In this document: positions 36,398-45,667 of the stretch, piece after piece | How positions within the stretch are numbered: the first letter of the stretch is position 1 | Layout of the letters: each line of letters starts with the position of its first letter | Source: Salmonella enterica subsp. enterica serovar Typhimurium str. LT2 | Lineage (GTDB): Bacteria > Pseudomonadota > Gammaproteobacteria > Enterobacterales > Enterobacteriaceae | NCBI RefSeq assembly: GCF_000006945.2 | Contig: NC_003197.2 | Coordinates: 4,402,001-4,466,000 of the forward strand | DNA length: 64,000 nt | Direction of reading: 5' to 3' | The notes under the pieces: generated by a model | Database searches by the model: none | What the model saw: only the letters and a program-made list of their open reading frames with translations | Told to the model about the DNA's origin: nothing | Program-made: the position numbers and the translations under genes

Positions 36398-36480
36398 GCA
36401 GCGACAGGCCGGATAAGGCGCCTGCGTCGCCATCCGGCAGCGTATTGCCTGATAGCGCTCACCCGCTGCCGTGTCAGGGC
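36398..36480. repeat. REP/BIME element between the island and lysC
   Basis: Units AGGCCGGATAAGGCGCCTGC, GTCGCCATCCGGCAGC and TTGCCTGATAGCGC, near the convergent ends of the activator gene and lysC. It marks the right edge of the island. Confidence 0.85.
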
Positions 36481-36482
36481 GA

Positions 36483-37832
36483 TTATTCAAATAAGTTCTG
36501 ATGTAGCTTTTGCACCACTTTCTCGGCATCGTCTCCCGGCACGAGGAAGCACAGATTGTGGCTGGAGGCGCCGTAACAAATCATGCGAATGTTGAACGGT
36601 TCCAGGACGCCAAACACTTCTTTACCAACACCGCAGGCTTTTGACAGGTTGTTGCCAATCAGCGCGACCAGCGCCAGTCCTTCTTCAACTTCGACCCGAC
36701 ACAGCGCGGAAAGCTCCATCAATAAGGATTGGGTCAGTAACGTATCGCCCGTGGAGGTGGAGCCGGTAGTATCCAGCGTCAGCGCGACGCTCACCTCCGA
36801 AGTGGTAATCAGATCTACCGAAATATTATGCCGCGCCAGAATGCCGAACACCTCTGCCAGGAAACCTCGTGAGTGCAGCATATTCAGGCTGTGCAGCGTC
36901 AATAGCGTTTGATTGCGGCGCAGCGCCAGCGCGCGGAACAGCGGCGGGTTTTGGGTTTTATTGCACACCAGCGTACCGCCCGCTTGCGGATCTTTACTGG
37001 AGCCAACGAAGACCGGGATATCGCTACGCACGGCCGGGAGTAAGGTGGCTGGATGCAGTACTTTTGCGCCGAAGGTTGCCATCTCCGCCGCTTCTTCAAA
37101 GTCGATTTCATCAATTCGCTGCGCGACAGGCACTACGCGCGGGTCGGTGGTGTAAATACCGGGCACATCTGTCCAGATATCAACCCGCGCGGCGTGGAGC
37201 GCTTCAGCCAGCAACGCTGCCGTATAGTCGCTGCCGCCGCGGCCTAACGTCGTGGTGCGGCCTTTGCTTTCACTGCCGATAAAGCCCTGAGTAATGACCA
37301 ACGTTTCGCTCAGGCGCGGGAGCAACTGCTGCGCGGCCAGTTCCGCAAGCGCTGCGACGTCCGGTTCCGCACGACCAAAGCGATCGCTGGTACGCATCAC
37401 TTTGCGCACGTCGAACCAGTGGGCCTGTACGTCGCGTTCACGCAGGATCTCAACAAATAGCAGGGTAGACATCAGCTCGCCGTGGCTGACCAGTTCATCG
37501 GTCAGGGCTGCCGATGTCGCCAGCGATGCCGCCTCCGCCAGAATAGTGATGTTTTCCAGCAGGCGTTCAATCTCTTCGCGAATGACATTCGGATGACGCA
37601 GACGATCAAGGATATCGAACTGGATTTTACGGATGGCGTCGAGCGTAGCGAAACGTTCGCCGGGCTCCATCCCTTCGGCCAGCGCCACCAGCAGGTTAGT
37701 GATGCCGGCAGACGCGGAAAGCACGACTAAACGAACATTGGTGTCGGAAAGTACGATATCCGCGCTACGGTTCATGGCGTCAAAATCAGCGACGCTGGTA
37801 CCGCCAAATTTGGAAACAACGATCTCTGTCAT
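36483..37832 (-). CDS. lysC: Lysine-sensitive aspartokinase III
   Basis: Phosphorylates aspartate at the head of the lysine, threonine and methionine pathways; feedback-inhibited by lysine. The 449-residue protein starts MTEIVVSKFGGTSVADF (kinase signature), has GRGGSDYTAALLAEAL in the amino-acid kinase domain, and two C-terminal ACT domains (about 310-449; LHSRGFLAEVFGILARH, FNIRMICYGASSHNLCFLV). The usual lysine riboswitch is not apparent upstream. Confidence 0.96.
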   Translation of the reverse strand: MTEIVVSKFGGTSVADFDAMNRSADIVLSDTNVRLVVLSASAGITNLLVALAEGMEPGERFATLDAIRKIQFDILDRLRHPNVIREEIERLLENITILAEAASLATSAALTDELVSHGELMSTLLFVEILRERDVQAHWFDVRKVMRTSDRFGRAEPDVAALAELAAQQLLPRLSETLVITQGFIGSESKGRTTTLGRGGSDYTAALLAEALHAARVDIWTDVPGIYTTDPRVVPVAQRIDEIDFEEAAEMATFGAKVLHPATLLPAVRSDIPVFVGSSKDPQAGGTLVCNKTQNPPLFRALALRRNQTLLTLHSLNMLHSRGFLAEVFGILARHNISVDLITTSEVSVALTLDTTGSTSTGDTLLTQSLLMELSALCRVEVEEGLALVALIGNNLSKACGVGKEVFGVLEPFNIRMICYGASSHNLCFLVPGDDAEKVVQKLHQNLFE

Positions 37833-38176
37833 ATCAACCTCGTGTCAGGAAATGAAAAACGCGACCATGGCACAAGGGCAGAACAGAAACCGGTGCAGGC
37901 GCAAATGCAAGTAACGTATTTATAAATAAAAGTTGTGGCCTGGACTGTCAACGTTGGGATTATGCGGATTTTTTATGCTGAGTTTAGGCTCAGTAACAGC
38001 GCTTATAACCCCGATACCCATTTGCCGCCTTTCTGCACCTCGAATTATTTAGGGTATATACTTTTTATCCTCATTCGACAGTGCCTGGGGCAACGGCACT
38101 AAAACAATCACACTTTTCTGTGACTGGCGTTACAATCGATCCCAGTCACAATTCTCAAATCAGAAGAGTATTGCTA
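37833..38176. promoter_or_regulatory. Divergent lysC-pgi intergenic region
   Basis: Only 344 bases separate the start codons. Next to lysC I can recognise CCTGACACGAGGT and CCCTTGTGCCA, which also end the E. coli lysC leader. The AGAGGNGC and GGGGGTGC-type cores of the lysine riboswitch are not seen on the lysC strand. The pgi side carries a possible -10 TACAAT at 38131-38136. A GCTGAG/CTCAGT hairpin occurs near 37977-37993. Confidence 0.5.
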
Positions 38177-39826
38177 ATGAAAAACATCAATCCAACGCAG
38201 ACTTCTGCCTGGCAGGCGCTCCAGAAACACTACGATGAAATGAAAGACGTTACGATCGCTGAGCTTTTCGCGAACGATAGCGACCGTTTCGCTAAATTTT
38301 CCGCGACGTTTGACGATCTGATGCTGGTGGATTTCTCCAAAAACCGCATCACCGAAGAGACGCTGGCAAAATTACAGGATCTGGCGAAAGAGACCGATCT
38401 GGCCGGCGCGATTAAATCCATGTTCTCCGGCGAGAAGATCAACCGCACCGAAGACCGCGCCGTGCTGCACGTGGCGCTGCGTAACCGTAGCAATACGCCG
38501 ATCATTGTGGACGGCAAAGATGTGATGCCGGAAGTGAACGCCGTACTTGAGAAGATGAAAACTTTCTCGCAAGCGATTATCTCCGGTCAGTGGAAAGGCT
38601 ACACCGGTAAGGCCATCACCGACGTGGTGAACATCGGTATCGGCGGTTCCGACCTCGGCCCGTTCATGGTGACCGAAGCGCTGCGTCCGTATAAAAATCA
38701 TCTGACTATGCACTTCGTCTCTAACGTCGATGGTACCCACATCGCTGAAGTGCTGAAGAAAGTGAACCCTGAAACCACGCTGTTCCTGGTCGCGTCGAAA
38801 ACTTTCACCACCCAGGAAACCATGACCAACGCCCACAGCGCGCGCGACTGGTTCCTGAAAACTGCAGGCGATGAAAAACACGTGGCGAAACACTTTGCTG
38901 CGCTCTCCACCAACGCCAAAGCGGTCGGCGAATTTGGTATCGACACGGCCAATATGTTCGAGTTCTGGGACTGGGTCGGTGGTCGTTACTCGCTGTGGTC
39001 TGCCATCGGGCTGTCCATTATTCTGTCCGTCGGTTTCGACAACTTTGTCGAGCTGCTTTCCGGCGCGCACGCGATGGACAAGCATTTCTCCACCACTCCG
39101 GCGGAGAAAAACCTACCCATTCTGCTGGCGTTGATTGGCATCTGGTACAACAATTTCTTCGGCGCGGAAACCGAAGCCATTCTGCCGTATGACCAGTATA
39201 TGCACCGTTTCGCCGCCTACTTCCAGCAGGGTAACATGGAATCCAACGGTAAATACGTTGACCGTAACGGCAACGCCGTGGATTACCAGACAGGCCCAAT
39301 TATCTGGGGCGAACCAGGCACCAACGGTCAGCACGCGTTTTATCAATTGATTCACCAGGGTACTAAAATGGTGCCGTGTGATTTTATCGCCCCGGCTATC
39401 ACCCATAACCCGCTATCCGATCATCATCAGAAGCTGCTGTCTAACTTCTTCGCGCAGACCGAAGCGCTGGCGTTTGGTAAATCCCGCGAGGTGGTTGAGC
39501 AGGAATATCGCGATCAGGGTAAAGATCCGGCGCAGCTTGAACACGTTGTGCCATTCAAAGTGTTTGAAGGCAACCGCCCGACCAACTCTATCCTGCTGCG
39601 CGAAATTACGCCGTTCAGCCTGGGCGCACTGATTGCGTTGTATGAGCATAAAATCTTTACGCAGGGCGTCATCCTGAACATCTTTACTTTCGACCAGTGG
39701 GGCGTTGAGTTGGGTAAACAGTTGGCTAACCGTATTCTGCCGGAGTTGGGCGATGATAAAGCTATTTCGTCCCATGATAGCTCTACTAACGGTCTGATTA
39801 ACCGTTATAAAGCCTGGCGCGCCTGA
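38177..39826 (+). CDS. pgi: Glucose-6-phosphate isomerase
   Basis: Interconverts glucose-6-phosphate and fructose-6-phosphate in glycolysis and gluconeogenesis; cytoplasmic. The 549-residue protein begins MKNINPTQTSAWQALQKHYD with AGAAGAG upstream. It contains the PGI signature DWVGGRYSLWSAIGLSI (near 280) and GVELGKQLANRILPEL near the C-terminus, and VNIGIGGSDLGPFMVTEAL in the sugar-phosphate domain. A frame extended to 38081 is not supported. Confidence 0.98.
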   Translation: MKNINPTQTSAWQALQKHYDEMKDVTIAELFANDSDRFAKFSATFDDLMLVDFSKNRITEETLAKLQDLAKETDLAGAIKSMFSGEKINRTEDRAVLHVALRNRSNTPIIVDGKDVMPEVNAVLEKMKTFSQAIISGQWKGYTGKAITDVVNIGIGGSDLGPFMVTEALRPYKNHLTMHFVSNVDGTHIAEVLKKVNPETTLFLVASKTFTTQETMTNAHSARDWFLKTAGDEKHVAKHFAALSTNAKAVGEFGIDTANMFEFWDWVGGRYSLWSAIGLSIILSVGFDNFVELLSGAHAMDKHFSTTPAEKNLPILLALIGIWYNNFFGAETEAILPYDQYMHRFAAYFQQGNMESNGKYVDRNGNAVDYQTGPIIWGEPGTNGQHAFYQLIHQGTKMVPCDFIAPAITHNPLSDHHQKLLSNFFAQTEALAFGKSREVVEQEYRDQGKDPAQLEHVVPFKVFEGNRPTNSILLREITPFSLGALIALYEHKIFTQGVILNIFTFDQWGVELGKQLANRILPELGDDKAISSHDSSTNGLINRYKAWRA

Positions 39827-39902
39827 TGGCACTGCGCTTATCCGGTCTACGTAATGCATAGCGTCTGTAGGCCGGGTAAGGCGTTTCGCCGCCATCCGGC
39901 AA
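39827..39902. repeat. REP/BIME element after pgi
   Basis: Units TGATGGCACTGCGCTTATCC, GTAGGCCGGGTAAGGCG and CGCCATCCGGCAAA directly after the pgi stop. Confidence 0.85.
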
Positions 39903-39919
39903 AAAGAGAATAAGATAAT

Positions 39920-39952
39920 AAAAAGGCCGATATTCACATCGGCTTTTTTTAT
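39920..39952 (+). terminator. Intrinsic terminator after pgi
   Basis: AAGGCCGAT / ATCGGCTT stem around ATTCAC followed by TTTTTT; the flanking A-run would also permit function on the other strand. Confidence 0.85.
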
Positions 39953-40266
39953 AAGATAATTCCGCTTGTCCGTCTTTATCCCCACAGTTTTATATTGAGC
40001 TTAATCCTAAAATAAGCAATAACCAGAAAATCACTCTGCGTTATTTTCAGATTATACGGATGCTGATGTCTTTTAGTTTAATTTTAACTTATTGATTTTA
40101 TTTGTTTGTTAATTAAATAATGTAGGCGTTACTTCTTTAAAGTTTAATTATCCTAAAACTTCGATGTTATTTCTCCCGGACATAATCCGCCTGCTTTGGT
40201 TGTGTATACTCGGTAGCGCCCGAAATTCTTTTGGGTAAATCTCCATTCATTCAATGAAGGGAAGTT
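39953..40266. promoter_or_regulatory. AT-rich upstream region of yjbEFGH
   Basis: About 310 AT-rich bases with no gene. The yjbEFGH promoter must lie here; in E. coli it responds to the Rcs phosphorelay. I could not place an RcsB box with confidence. GAAGGGAAG at the 3' end is the yjbE ribosome site. Confidence 0.45.
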
Positions 40267-40269
40267 ATG

Positions 40270-40512
40270 ATGAAAAAAGTACTGTATGGCATTTTTGCCA
40301 TAACCGCGCTTGCGGCGACATCTGTCTCGGCAGCCCCCGTTCAGGTGGGTGAAGCGGCAGGGTCGGCAGCGACGTCGGTATCGGCGGGAAGCTCCTCCGC
40401 TACCAGCGTTAGCACCGTAAGTTCGGCGGTGGGCGTCGCGTTAGCGGCAACCGGCGGCGGCGATGGTTCCAATACCGGAACCACGACCACCACGACCACC
40501 AGTACCCAGTAG
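40270..40512 (+). CDS. yjbE: Exopolysaccharide operon protein YjbE
   Basis: An 80-residue exported protein. MKKVLYGIFAITALAATSVSA is a signal peptide; the mature part is low complexity, rich in Ala, Gly, Ser and Thr, ending in a run of seven threonines before STQ. It is the first gene of yjbEFGH, implicated in exopolysaccharide production in E. coli. The start is the second of two adjacent ATGs (40267, 40270), the first being equally usable. The function is unknown. Confidence 0.9.
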   Translation: MKKVLYGIFAITALAATSVSAAPVQVGEAAGSAATSVSAGSSSATSVSTVSSAVGVALAATGGGDGSNTGTTTTTTTSTQ

Positions 40513-40575
40513 TATCGGTACGTTTAACCATAACCACACTCCGGTGTGGTTATTTTGCCCCTCTGGAGAAGCGTC

Positions 40576-41214
40576 GTGAAGCGACTCGCACTTATCCTGA
40601 TTTGCCTGCTATTACAGGCGTGTTCGGCCACCACCAAAGGCCTGGGCGATTCACTGTGGGACAGTTTGTTCGGTACGCCAGGCGTACAGCTAACGGATGA
40701 CGATATTCAAAACATGCCTTATGCCAGCCAGTACATGCAGCTTAACGGCGGTCCTCAACTGTTTGTGGTGCTCGCTTTCTCGGAAAACGGGCAGCAGAAA
40801 TGGGTGACGCAGGATGGCGCGACGATCGTGACGCAGCATGGCCGTCTGGTCAAAACTCTGCTCGGCGGCGACAACCTGATCGATGTGAATAATCTGGCGA
40901 CCGACCCGCTGGCGAAACCAGGACAGATTATCGATGGCGCGACCTGGACTCGCACCCTGGGCTGGACCGAACATCGCCAGGTGCGTTACGCCACCGCCCG
41001 TTCCGTTTTTACATGGCGAGGGACCGATAGAGTGAACGTCGGCAGTGAGGAAACCGCCGTGCGGGTGTTAGATGAAGAAGTGACGACCGATCAAACGCGC
41101 TGGCGTAATCGCTACTGGGTTGATAGCGAAGGCCAAATTCGCCAGACGGAACAGTATCTGGGCGCGAATTACTTTCCGGTGAAAACCACGCTGATTAAGG
41201 CGGCAAAATCATGA
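40576..41214 (+). CDS. yjbF: Lipoprotein YjbF (GfcB-like)
   Basis: A 212-residue lipoprotein with GTG start (KRLALILICLLLQAC follows) and lipobox LLLQAC with the lipidated Cys at residue 16. GGAG lies seven bases upstream. It belongs to the YjbF/GfcB group-4-capsule family, acting in the periplasm or at the outer membrane in polysaccharide export. Its stop overlaps the yjbG start (ATGATGA). Confidence 0.92.
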   Translation: MKRLALILICLLLQACSATTKGLGDSLWDSLFGTPGVQLTDDDIQNMPYASQYMQLNGGPQLFVVLAFSENGQQKWVTQDGATIVTQHGRLVKTLLGGDNLIDVNNLATDPLAKPGQIIDGATWTRTLGWTEHRQVRYATARSVFTWRGTDRVNVGSEETAVRVLDEEVTTDQTRWRNRYWVDSEGQIRQTEQYLGANYFPVKTTLIKAAKS

Positions 41215-41948
41215 TGAAAAGGACGATAAGCGCGCTGGCGCTGGCCTTTGTCGCGTCATCCGCCTTTGCCAGCGGCACTGTTACCGTTTTTACCCAGGGT
41301 AATAGCGAGCCTAAAACGCTGACAGACGCTGAGCGTCTGCTCGATTTAGTCGGACAGCCGCGCCTGGCAACGAGCTGGTGGCCTGCGGCGGTGATAGGCG
41401 AAGAACAGGCGACCGTGACGGCGCGTCAGCAGCAACAGGAACTTCTCGGGCGGCTGGCGGTGCTCAGCGCTGAGGAAGACGGCGATGCTGCGGCGGCGAT
41501 AAACACACTGCGCCGACAGATTCAGGCGGTGAAGGTGACGGGCAGACAATTCGTGAATCTTGATCCTGACGTGGTTCGGGTGAGCGAACGAGGTAACCCG
41601 CCGCTGCAAGGTCACTACATGCTCTGGGTCGGACCGCAACCCACGCAGGTGACGCTCTTTGGCTTGATTAGCCAGCCGGGCAGCCAGCCGTTCGTCCCTG
41701 GGCGGGACGTCGCCAGTTATCTCGAGGATCAGCGCTTACTCAGCGGCGCGGATCGTAGCTATGCCTGGGTGGTTTACCCTGATGGACGCAGCCAAAAAGC
41801 GCCGGTGGCTTACTGGAATAAACGTCATATCGAGCCGATGCCCGGCAGCATTATTTTTGTCGGTTTTGCCGATTCCCTTTGGCGCGGCACGCCGGAGGCG
41901 ATAAATGCCGACATTCTTCATACCCTGACGCAGCGGATACCGGAATAA
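41211..41948 (+). CDS. yjbG: Exported capsule-biosynthesis-like protein YjbG (GfcC-like)
   Basis: A 245-residue periplasmic protein with a signal peptide (MMKRTISALALAFVASSAFA) and the GfcC/YjbG domain (TLTDAERLLDLVGQPRLATS; LDPDVVRVSERGNPPLQGHY). A second ATG at 41214 is an alternative start. It is translated in overlap with yjbF and yjbH. Confidence 0.92.
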   Translation: MMKRTISALALAFVASSAFASGTVTVFTQGNSEPKTLTDAERLLDLVGQPRLATSWWPAAVIGEEQATVTARQQQQELLGRLAVLSAEEDGDAAAAINTLRRQIQAVKVTGRQFVNLDPDVVRVSERGNPPLQGHYMLWVGPQPTQVTLFGLISQPGSQPFVPGRDVASYLEDQRLLSGADRSYAWVVYPDGRSQKAPVAYWNKRHIEPMPGSIIFVGFADSLWRGTPEAINADILHTLTQRIPE

Positions 41949-44044
41949 TGAAAAAAACACATCTGCTCAGCGTGCTGGCGCTGGGTATTAGCGCGGCCTG
42001 CCATGCCGAAACATATCCAGCCCCTGTTGGGCCTTCACAATCTGACTTTGGCGGCGTGGGCCTGCTGCAAACGCCGACAGCGCGTATGGCGCGTGAAGGG
42101 GAGATGAGCCTGAACTATCGCGATAACGATCAGTACCGCTACTACTCGGCTTCGGTTCAGCTTTTCCCGTGGCTGGAAACCACGTTGCGCTATACCGATG
42201 TCCGTACGAAAAAGTACAGCAGCGTGGAATCATTCTCCGGCGACCAGACTTACAAAGATAAAGCGTTTGATGTGAAACTGCGGTTGTGGGAAGAGAGTTA
42301 CTGGATGCCGCAGGTGGCGGTTGGCGCGCGCGATATCGGCGGGACGGGGCTGTTTGATGCGGAATATATTGTAGCGAGTAAGGCCTGGGGGCCGTTTGAT
42401 TTTTCATTAGGTCTCGGCTGGGGCTATCTTGGCACCAGCGGCAATGTGTCTAATCCTTTCTGTTCGTATAGTGATAAATTCTGTTCGCGTGATAACAGCT
42501 ACAAAGAGGCAGGTTCCGTCGACGGTAGCGATATGTTTCACGGCCCGGCCTCGCTGTTTGGCGGCGTGGAATACCAGACCCCGTGGCAACCGCTACGCCT
42601 GAAGCTGGAGTATGAAGGCAATAACTATCAGCAGGATTTTGCGGGTAAACTGGAGCAGAAGAGCAAGTTTAACGTCGGCGCCATTTACCGCGTCACCGAT
42701 TGGGCCGACGTTAACCTCAGCTACGAGCGCGGCAATACCTTTATGTTTGGCGTTACGCTGCGCACCAATTTCAACGATTTACGTCCCGCGTATCATGACA
42801 ATTCACGCCCGCAATACCGACCACAGCCGCAGGATGCCATCCTGCAACATTCGGTAGTGGCTAATCAATTAACGTTATTGAAATATAATGCCGGTCTGGC
42901 GGACCCGAAAATCCAGGTCAAAGGCGATACGCTATACGTTACCGGTGAACAGGTGAAGTACCGCGACTCCCGTGAAGGGATCGTGCGCGCTAACCGGATC
43001 GTCATGAACGATCTGCCGGAGGGGATCCGCACGATCCGCGTGACGGAAAACCGCCTTAATCTGCCGCAGGTCACCACTGAAACCGATGTCGCCAGCCTGA
43101 AACGCCATCTGGAAGGCGAACCGCTGGGACATGAAACTCCGCTGGCGCAAAAACGCGTGGAGCCGATCGTGCCAGAGAGTACTGAACAGGGCTGGTATAT
43201 CGACAAGTCGCGCGTTGATTTTCATCTTGATCCCGTGCTGAATCAGTCGGTAGGCGGCCCGGAAAACTTCTATATGTATCAGTTGGGCGTAATGGGAACT
43301 GCGGATCTGTGGGTCACGGATCATCTGCTCACCACGGGCAGCGTGTTTGCCAATATCGCCAACAACTACGACAAATTTAACTACACCAATCCGCCGAAGG
43401 ACTCGCATCTGCCGCGGGTGCGTACGCATGTCCGTGAGTATGTGCAGAATGATGTTTATGTGAATAACCTACAGGCCAACTACTTCCAGTATTTTGGCAA
43501 TGGTTTCTATGGGCAGGTCTACGGTGGTTATCTGGAGACCATGTTTGGCGGTGCCGGGGCGGAAGTCCTGTATCGCCCGGTAGACAGCAATTGGGCGTTT
43601 GGCCTGGATGCCAACTACGTGAAACAGCGTGACTGGCGTAGCGCGCAGGATATGATGAAGTTTACCGATTACAGCGTGAAGACCGGACATTTGACCGCAT
43701 ACTGGACGCCGTCGTTCGCCCAGGATGTGCTGGTGAAAGCCAGCGTTGGTCAGTATCTGGCGGGCGATAAAGGCGGTACGCTGGAGATCGCCAAACGCTT
43801 CGATAGCGGCGTCGTTGTCGGCGGTTACGCGACGATTACCGATGCGTCGCCGGATGAATATGGGGAAGGGGATTTTACCAAAGGCGTATATGTTTCCGTG
43901 CCGCTGGATATCTTCTCGTCCGGCCCAACCCGAAGTCGTGCGGCAATTGGCTGGACGCCGCTGACGCGTGACGGTGGTCAACAGCTTGGCCGTAAGTTTG
44001 GCCTGTATGATATGACCAGTGACAGGAGCGTAAATTTCCGTTAA
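41948..44044 (+). CDS. yjbH: Outer-membrane beta-barrel YjbH (GfcD-like)
   Basis: A 698-residue outer-membrane protein starting MKKTHLLSVLALGISAACHA (signal peptide). It begins with FGGVGLLQTPTARMAREGEM, typical of YjbH/GfcD porin-like barrels, and ends with an aromatic residue (SVNFR). It probably forms the export pore of the Yjb polysaccharide system. The start overlaps the yjbG stop as TAATG; a longer frame from 41879 lies within yjbG. Confidence 0.93.
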   Translation: MKKTHLLSVLALGISAACHAETYPAPVGPSQSDFGGVGLLQTPTARMAREGEMSLNYRDNDQYRYYSASVQLFPWLETTLRYTDVRTKKYSSVESFSGDQTYKDKAFDVKLRLWEESYWMPQVAVGARDIGGTGLFDAEYIVASKAWGPFDFSLGLGWGYLGTSGNVSNPFCSYSDKFCSRDNSYKEAGSVDGSDMFHGPASLFGGVEYQTPWQPLRLKLEYEGNNYQQDFAGKLEQKSKFNVGAIYRVTDWADVNLSYERGNTFMFGVTLRTNFNDLRPAYHDNSRPQYRPQPQDAILQHSVVANQLTLLKYNAGLADPKIQVKGDTLYVTGEQVKYRDSREGIVRANRIVMNDLPEGIRTIRVTENRLNLPQVTTETDVASLKRHLEGEPLGHETPLAQKRVEPIVPESTEQGWYIDKSRVDFHLDPVLNQSVGGPENFYMYQLGVMGTADLWVTDHLLTTGSVFANIANNYDKFNYTNPPKDSHLPRVRTHVREYVQNDVYVNNLQANYFQYFGNGFYGQVYGGYLETMFGGAGAEVLYRPVDSNWAFGLDANYVKQRDWRSAQDMMKFTDYSVKTGHLTAYWTPSFAQDVLVKASVGQYLAGDKGGTLEIAKRFDSGVVVGGYATITDASPDEYGEGDFTKGVYVSVPLDIFSSGPTRSRAAIGWTPLTRDGGQQLGRKFGLYDMTSDRSVNFR

Positions 44045-44049
44045 TACTC

Positions 44050-44088
44050 AGGCCGGATAAGGCGTTTACGGCGCTATCCGGCAAATTA
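44050..44088. repeat. REP unit after yjbH
   Basis: Single palindrome AGGCCGGATAAGGCGTTTAC / GGCGCTATCCGGC directly after the yjbH stop codon. Confidence 0.8.
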
Positions 44089-44186
44089 TCTTATTGAACA
44101 AAATATAAACATAAATAAAAAATATAGATGCCCGTCACATTTGTGCGTTATACAGAAACCTCGCCGCAGAGAAAGAGGGGGCTGTT

Positions 44187-44597
44187 ATGATGCCATTATC
44201 GCGCTCACGTCTTGAGTTTATCGCCACGATTTTACAAAACGTACTAAATTTGGGGCTGCTTACCCTCGGTCTGATCCTGGTCGTTTTTCTCGGTAAAGAG
44301 ACGGTTCATCTGGCGGATGCATTATTCGCGCCTGAGCAAGCCAGCAAATATGAACTGGTGGAAGGGCTGGTGATCTACTTTCTTTATTTCGAATTTATTG
44401 CGCTGATTGTGAAGTACTTTAAGTCTGGCCTTCACTTTCCGCTGCGCTATTTCGTGTACATTGGGATCACGGCGATTGTGCGTCTGATCATTGTCGATCA
44501 TAAAACGCCAATGGATGTATTACTCTATTCGGCGGCGATCCTCCTGTTGGTTATCACGTTGTGGTTATGTAATTCGAACCGACTACGGCGAGAATAG
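44187..44597 (+). CDS. psiE: Phosphate-starvation-inducible membrane protein PsiE
   Basis: A 136-residue inner-membrane protein with four hydrophobic segments (about 16-36, 57-78, 85-105, 110-130). It matches E. coli PsiE, a phosphate-starvation-inducible protein (PhoB-activated, CRP-repressed in E. coli). AGAGGGGG lies upstream. GTCACATTTGTG near 44135 could be part of a control site but I cannot assign it. Biochemical role unknown. Confidence 0.92.
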
Positions 44598-44655
44598 GCG
44601 TCGCCACACCGTAACGGACGTATGGCGTGGCAATAAATTAGCCGCTGTCTATAAC

Positions 44656-44684
44656 GCATAAAAAAAGCGCTCCGAAGAGCGCCA
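44656..44684 (-). terminator. Intrinsic terminator after malG
   Basis: GGCGCTC / GAGCGC stem with a TTCG tetraloop (on the minus strand), followed by TTTTTTT. It ends the leftward malEFG operon and could also stop psiE transcription less efficiently. Confidence 0.85.
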
Positions 44685-44762
44685 AAATACGACCATAAGT
44701 GGGGATAACATAACTTGAGGGCAGTGGCATTGCCCGTTGCCGGGCAGGTACTTCGATAAAAC

Positions 44763-45653
44763 TTAACCTTTCACACCCCCTGCCGTCAGGCCGTTGACCA
44801 GCCAACGTTGCGCCAACAGGAACACCAGGGTGATAGGAATAGCTGAAAGGACGGCGGCGGCGGCAAAGTCGCCCCACAGGTAGTTTTGCGGGTTGAGATA
44901 TTGCTGCATACCCACGGCCAGCGTATAGCTGTCCACATCGCGCAGTAACAACGAGGCGACCGGAACTTCGGTAATCGCTGCGATGAACGACAGAATAAAC
45001 ACCACCGCCAGAATCGGTACGGAAAGCGGCAGCAGCACCAGGCGAAACGCCTGCCACGGGGTTGCGCCATCCAGCGCGGCGGCCTCTTCCAGCGAACTGT
45101 CGATAGTTTCGAAGTAGCCTTTAATCGTCCAAACATGCAGCGCGATGCCGCCAAGATAGGCGAAGATCACGCCGCCATGCGTATTCAGCCCGATAAATGG
45201 AATGTATTGTCCCAGGCGATCAAATAACGCATACAGCGCTACCAGAGACAAAACCGCCGGAAACATTTGGAAAATCAGCATCCCTTTGAGCAGTGTTGCT
45301 TTACCTGGAAAACGCATTCGTGCGAAAGCGTAGGCGCAGGTGGTGGAGAGCGCCACGATGCCGATGGCGGTAATACCGGCGATTTTCACCGAGTTCCACA
45401 GCCACAGCAGGACCGGGAAGGGAGGCGGCGTTACCCGACCATCCGCATGTTCCACGCTGAAACCCAGCGCCAGCCGCCAGTGTTCCCAGGAGATTTTATC
45501 CGGGATCAGGCTTCCGGTGGCGAAGTTCCCTTCACGTAGCGAGATAGCGATGACCATCAGCAGCGGGAACATAATCGCTGCGATGAAAATCAGCAGCCCC
45601 AGGTGCGTGATGAGGAGACGCAGTTTCTGAGATTTGGGTTGGACCATAGCCAT
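44763..45653 (-). CDS. malG: Maltose ABC transporter permease MalG
   Basis: A 296-residue inner-membrane permease with six helices and the EAA loop EEAAALDGATPWQAFRLVLL (about 190-209), which docks onto MalK. It forms the MalFGK2 complex importing maltose and maltodextrins delivered by MalE. The gene follows malF by 14 bases and the length equals that of E. coli. Confidence 0.97.
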   Translation of the reverse strand: MAMVQPKSQKLRLLITHLGLLIFIAAIMFPLLMVIAISLREGNFATGSLIPDKISWEHWRLALGFSVEHADGRVTPPPFPVLLWLWNSVKIAGITAIGIVALSTTCAYAFARMRFPGKATLLKGMLIFQMFPAVLSLVALYALFDRLGQYIPFIGLNTHGGVIFAYLGGIALHVWTIKGYFETIDSSLEEAAALDGATPWQAFRLVLLPLSVPILAVVFILSFIAAITEVPVASLLLRDVDSYTLAVGMQQYLNPQNYLWGDFAAAAVLSAIPITLVFLLAQRWLVNGLTAGGVKG

Positions 45654-45667
45654 TGTTATTATCTCCC

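Noticed and set aside
37890..37921. Plus-strand AGGCGCAAATGCAAGTAACG, similar to part of the E. coli lysine riboswitch
   Set aside because: It is on the strand opposite lysC and no other riboswitch element accompanies it, so the likeness is probably chance.
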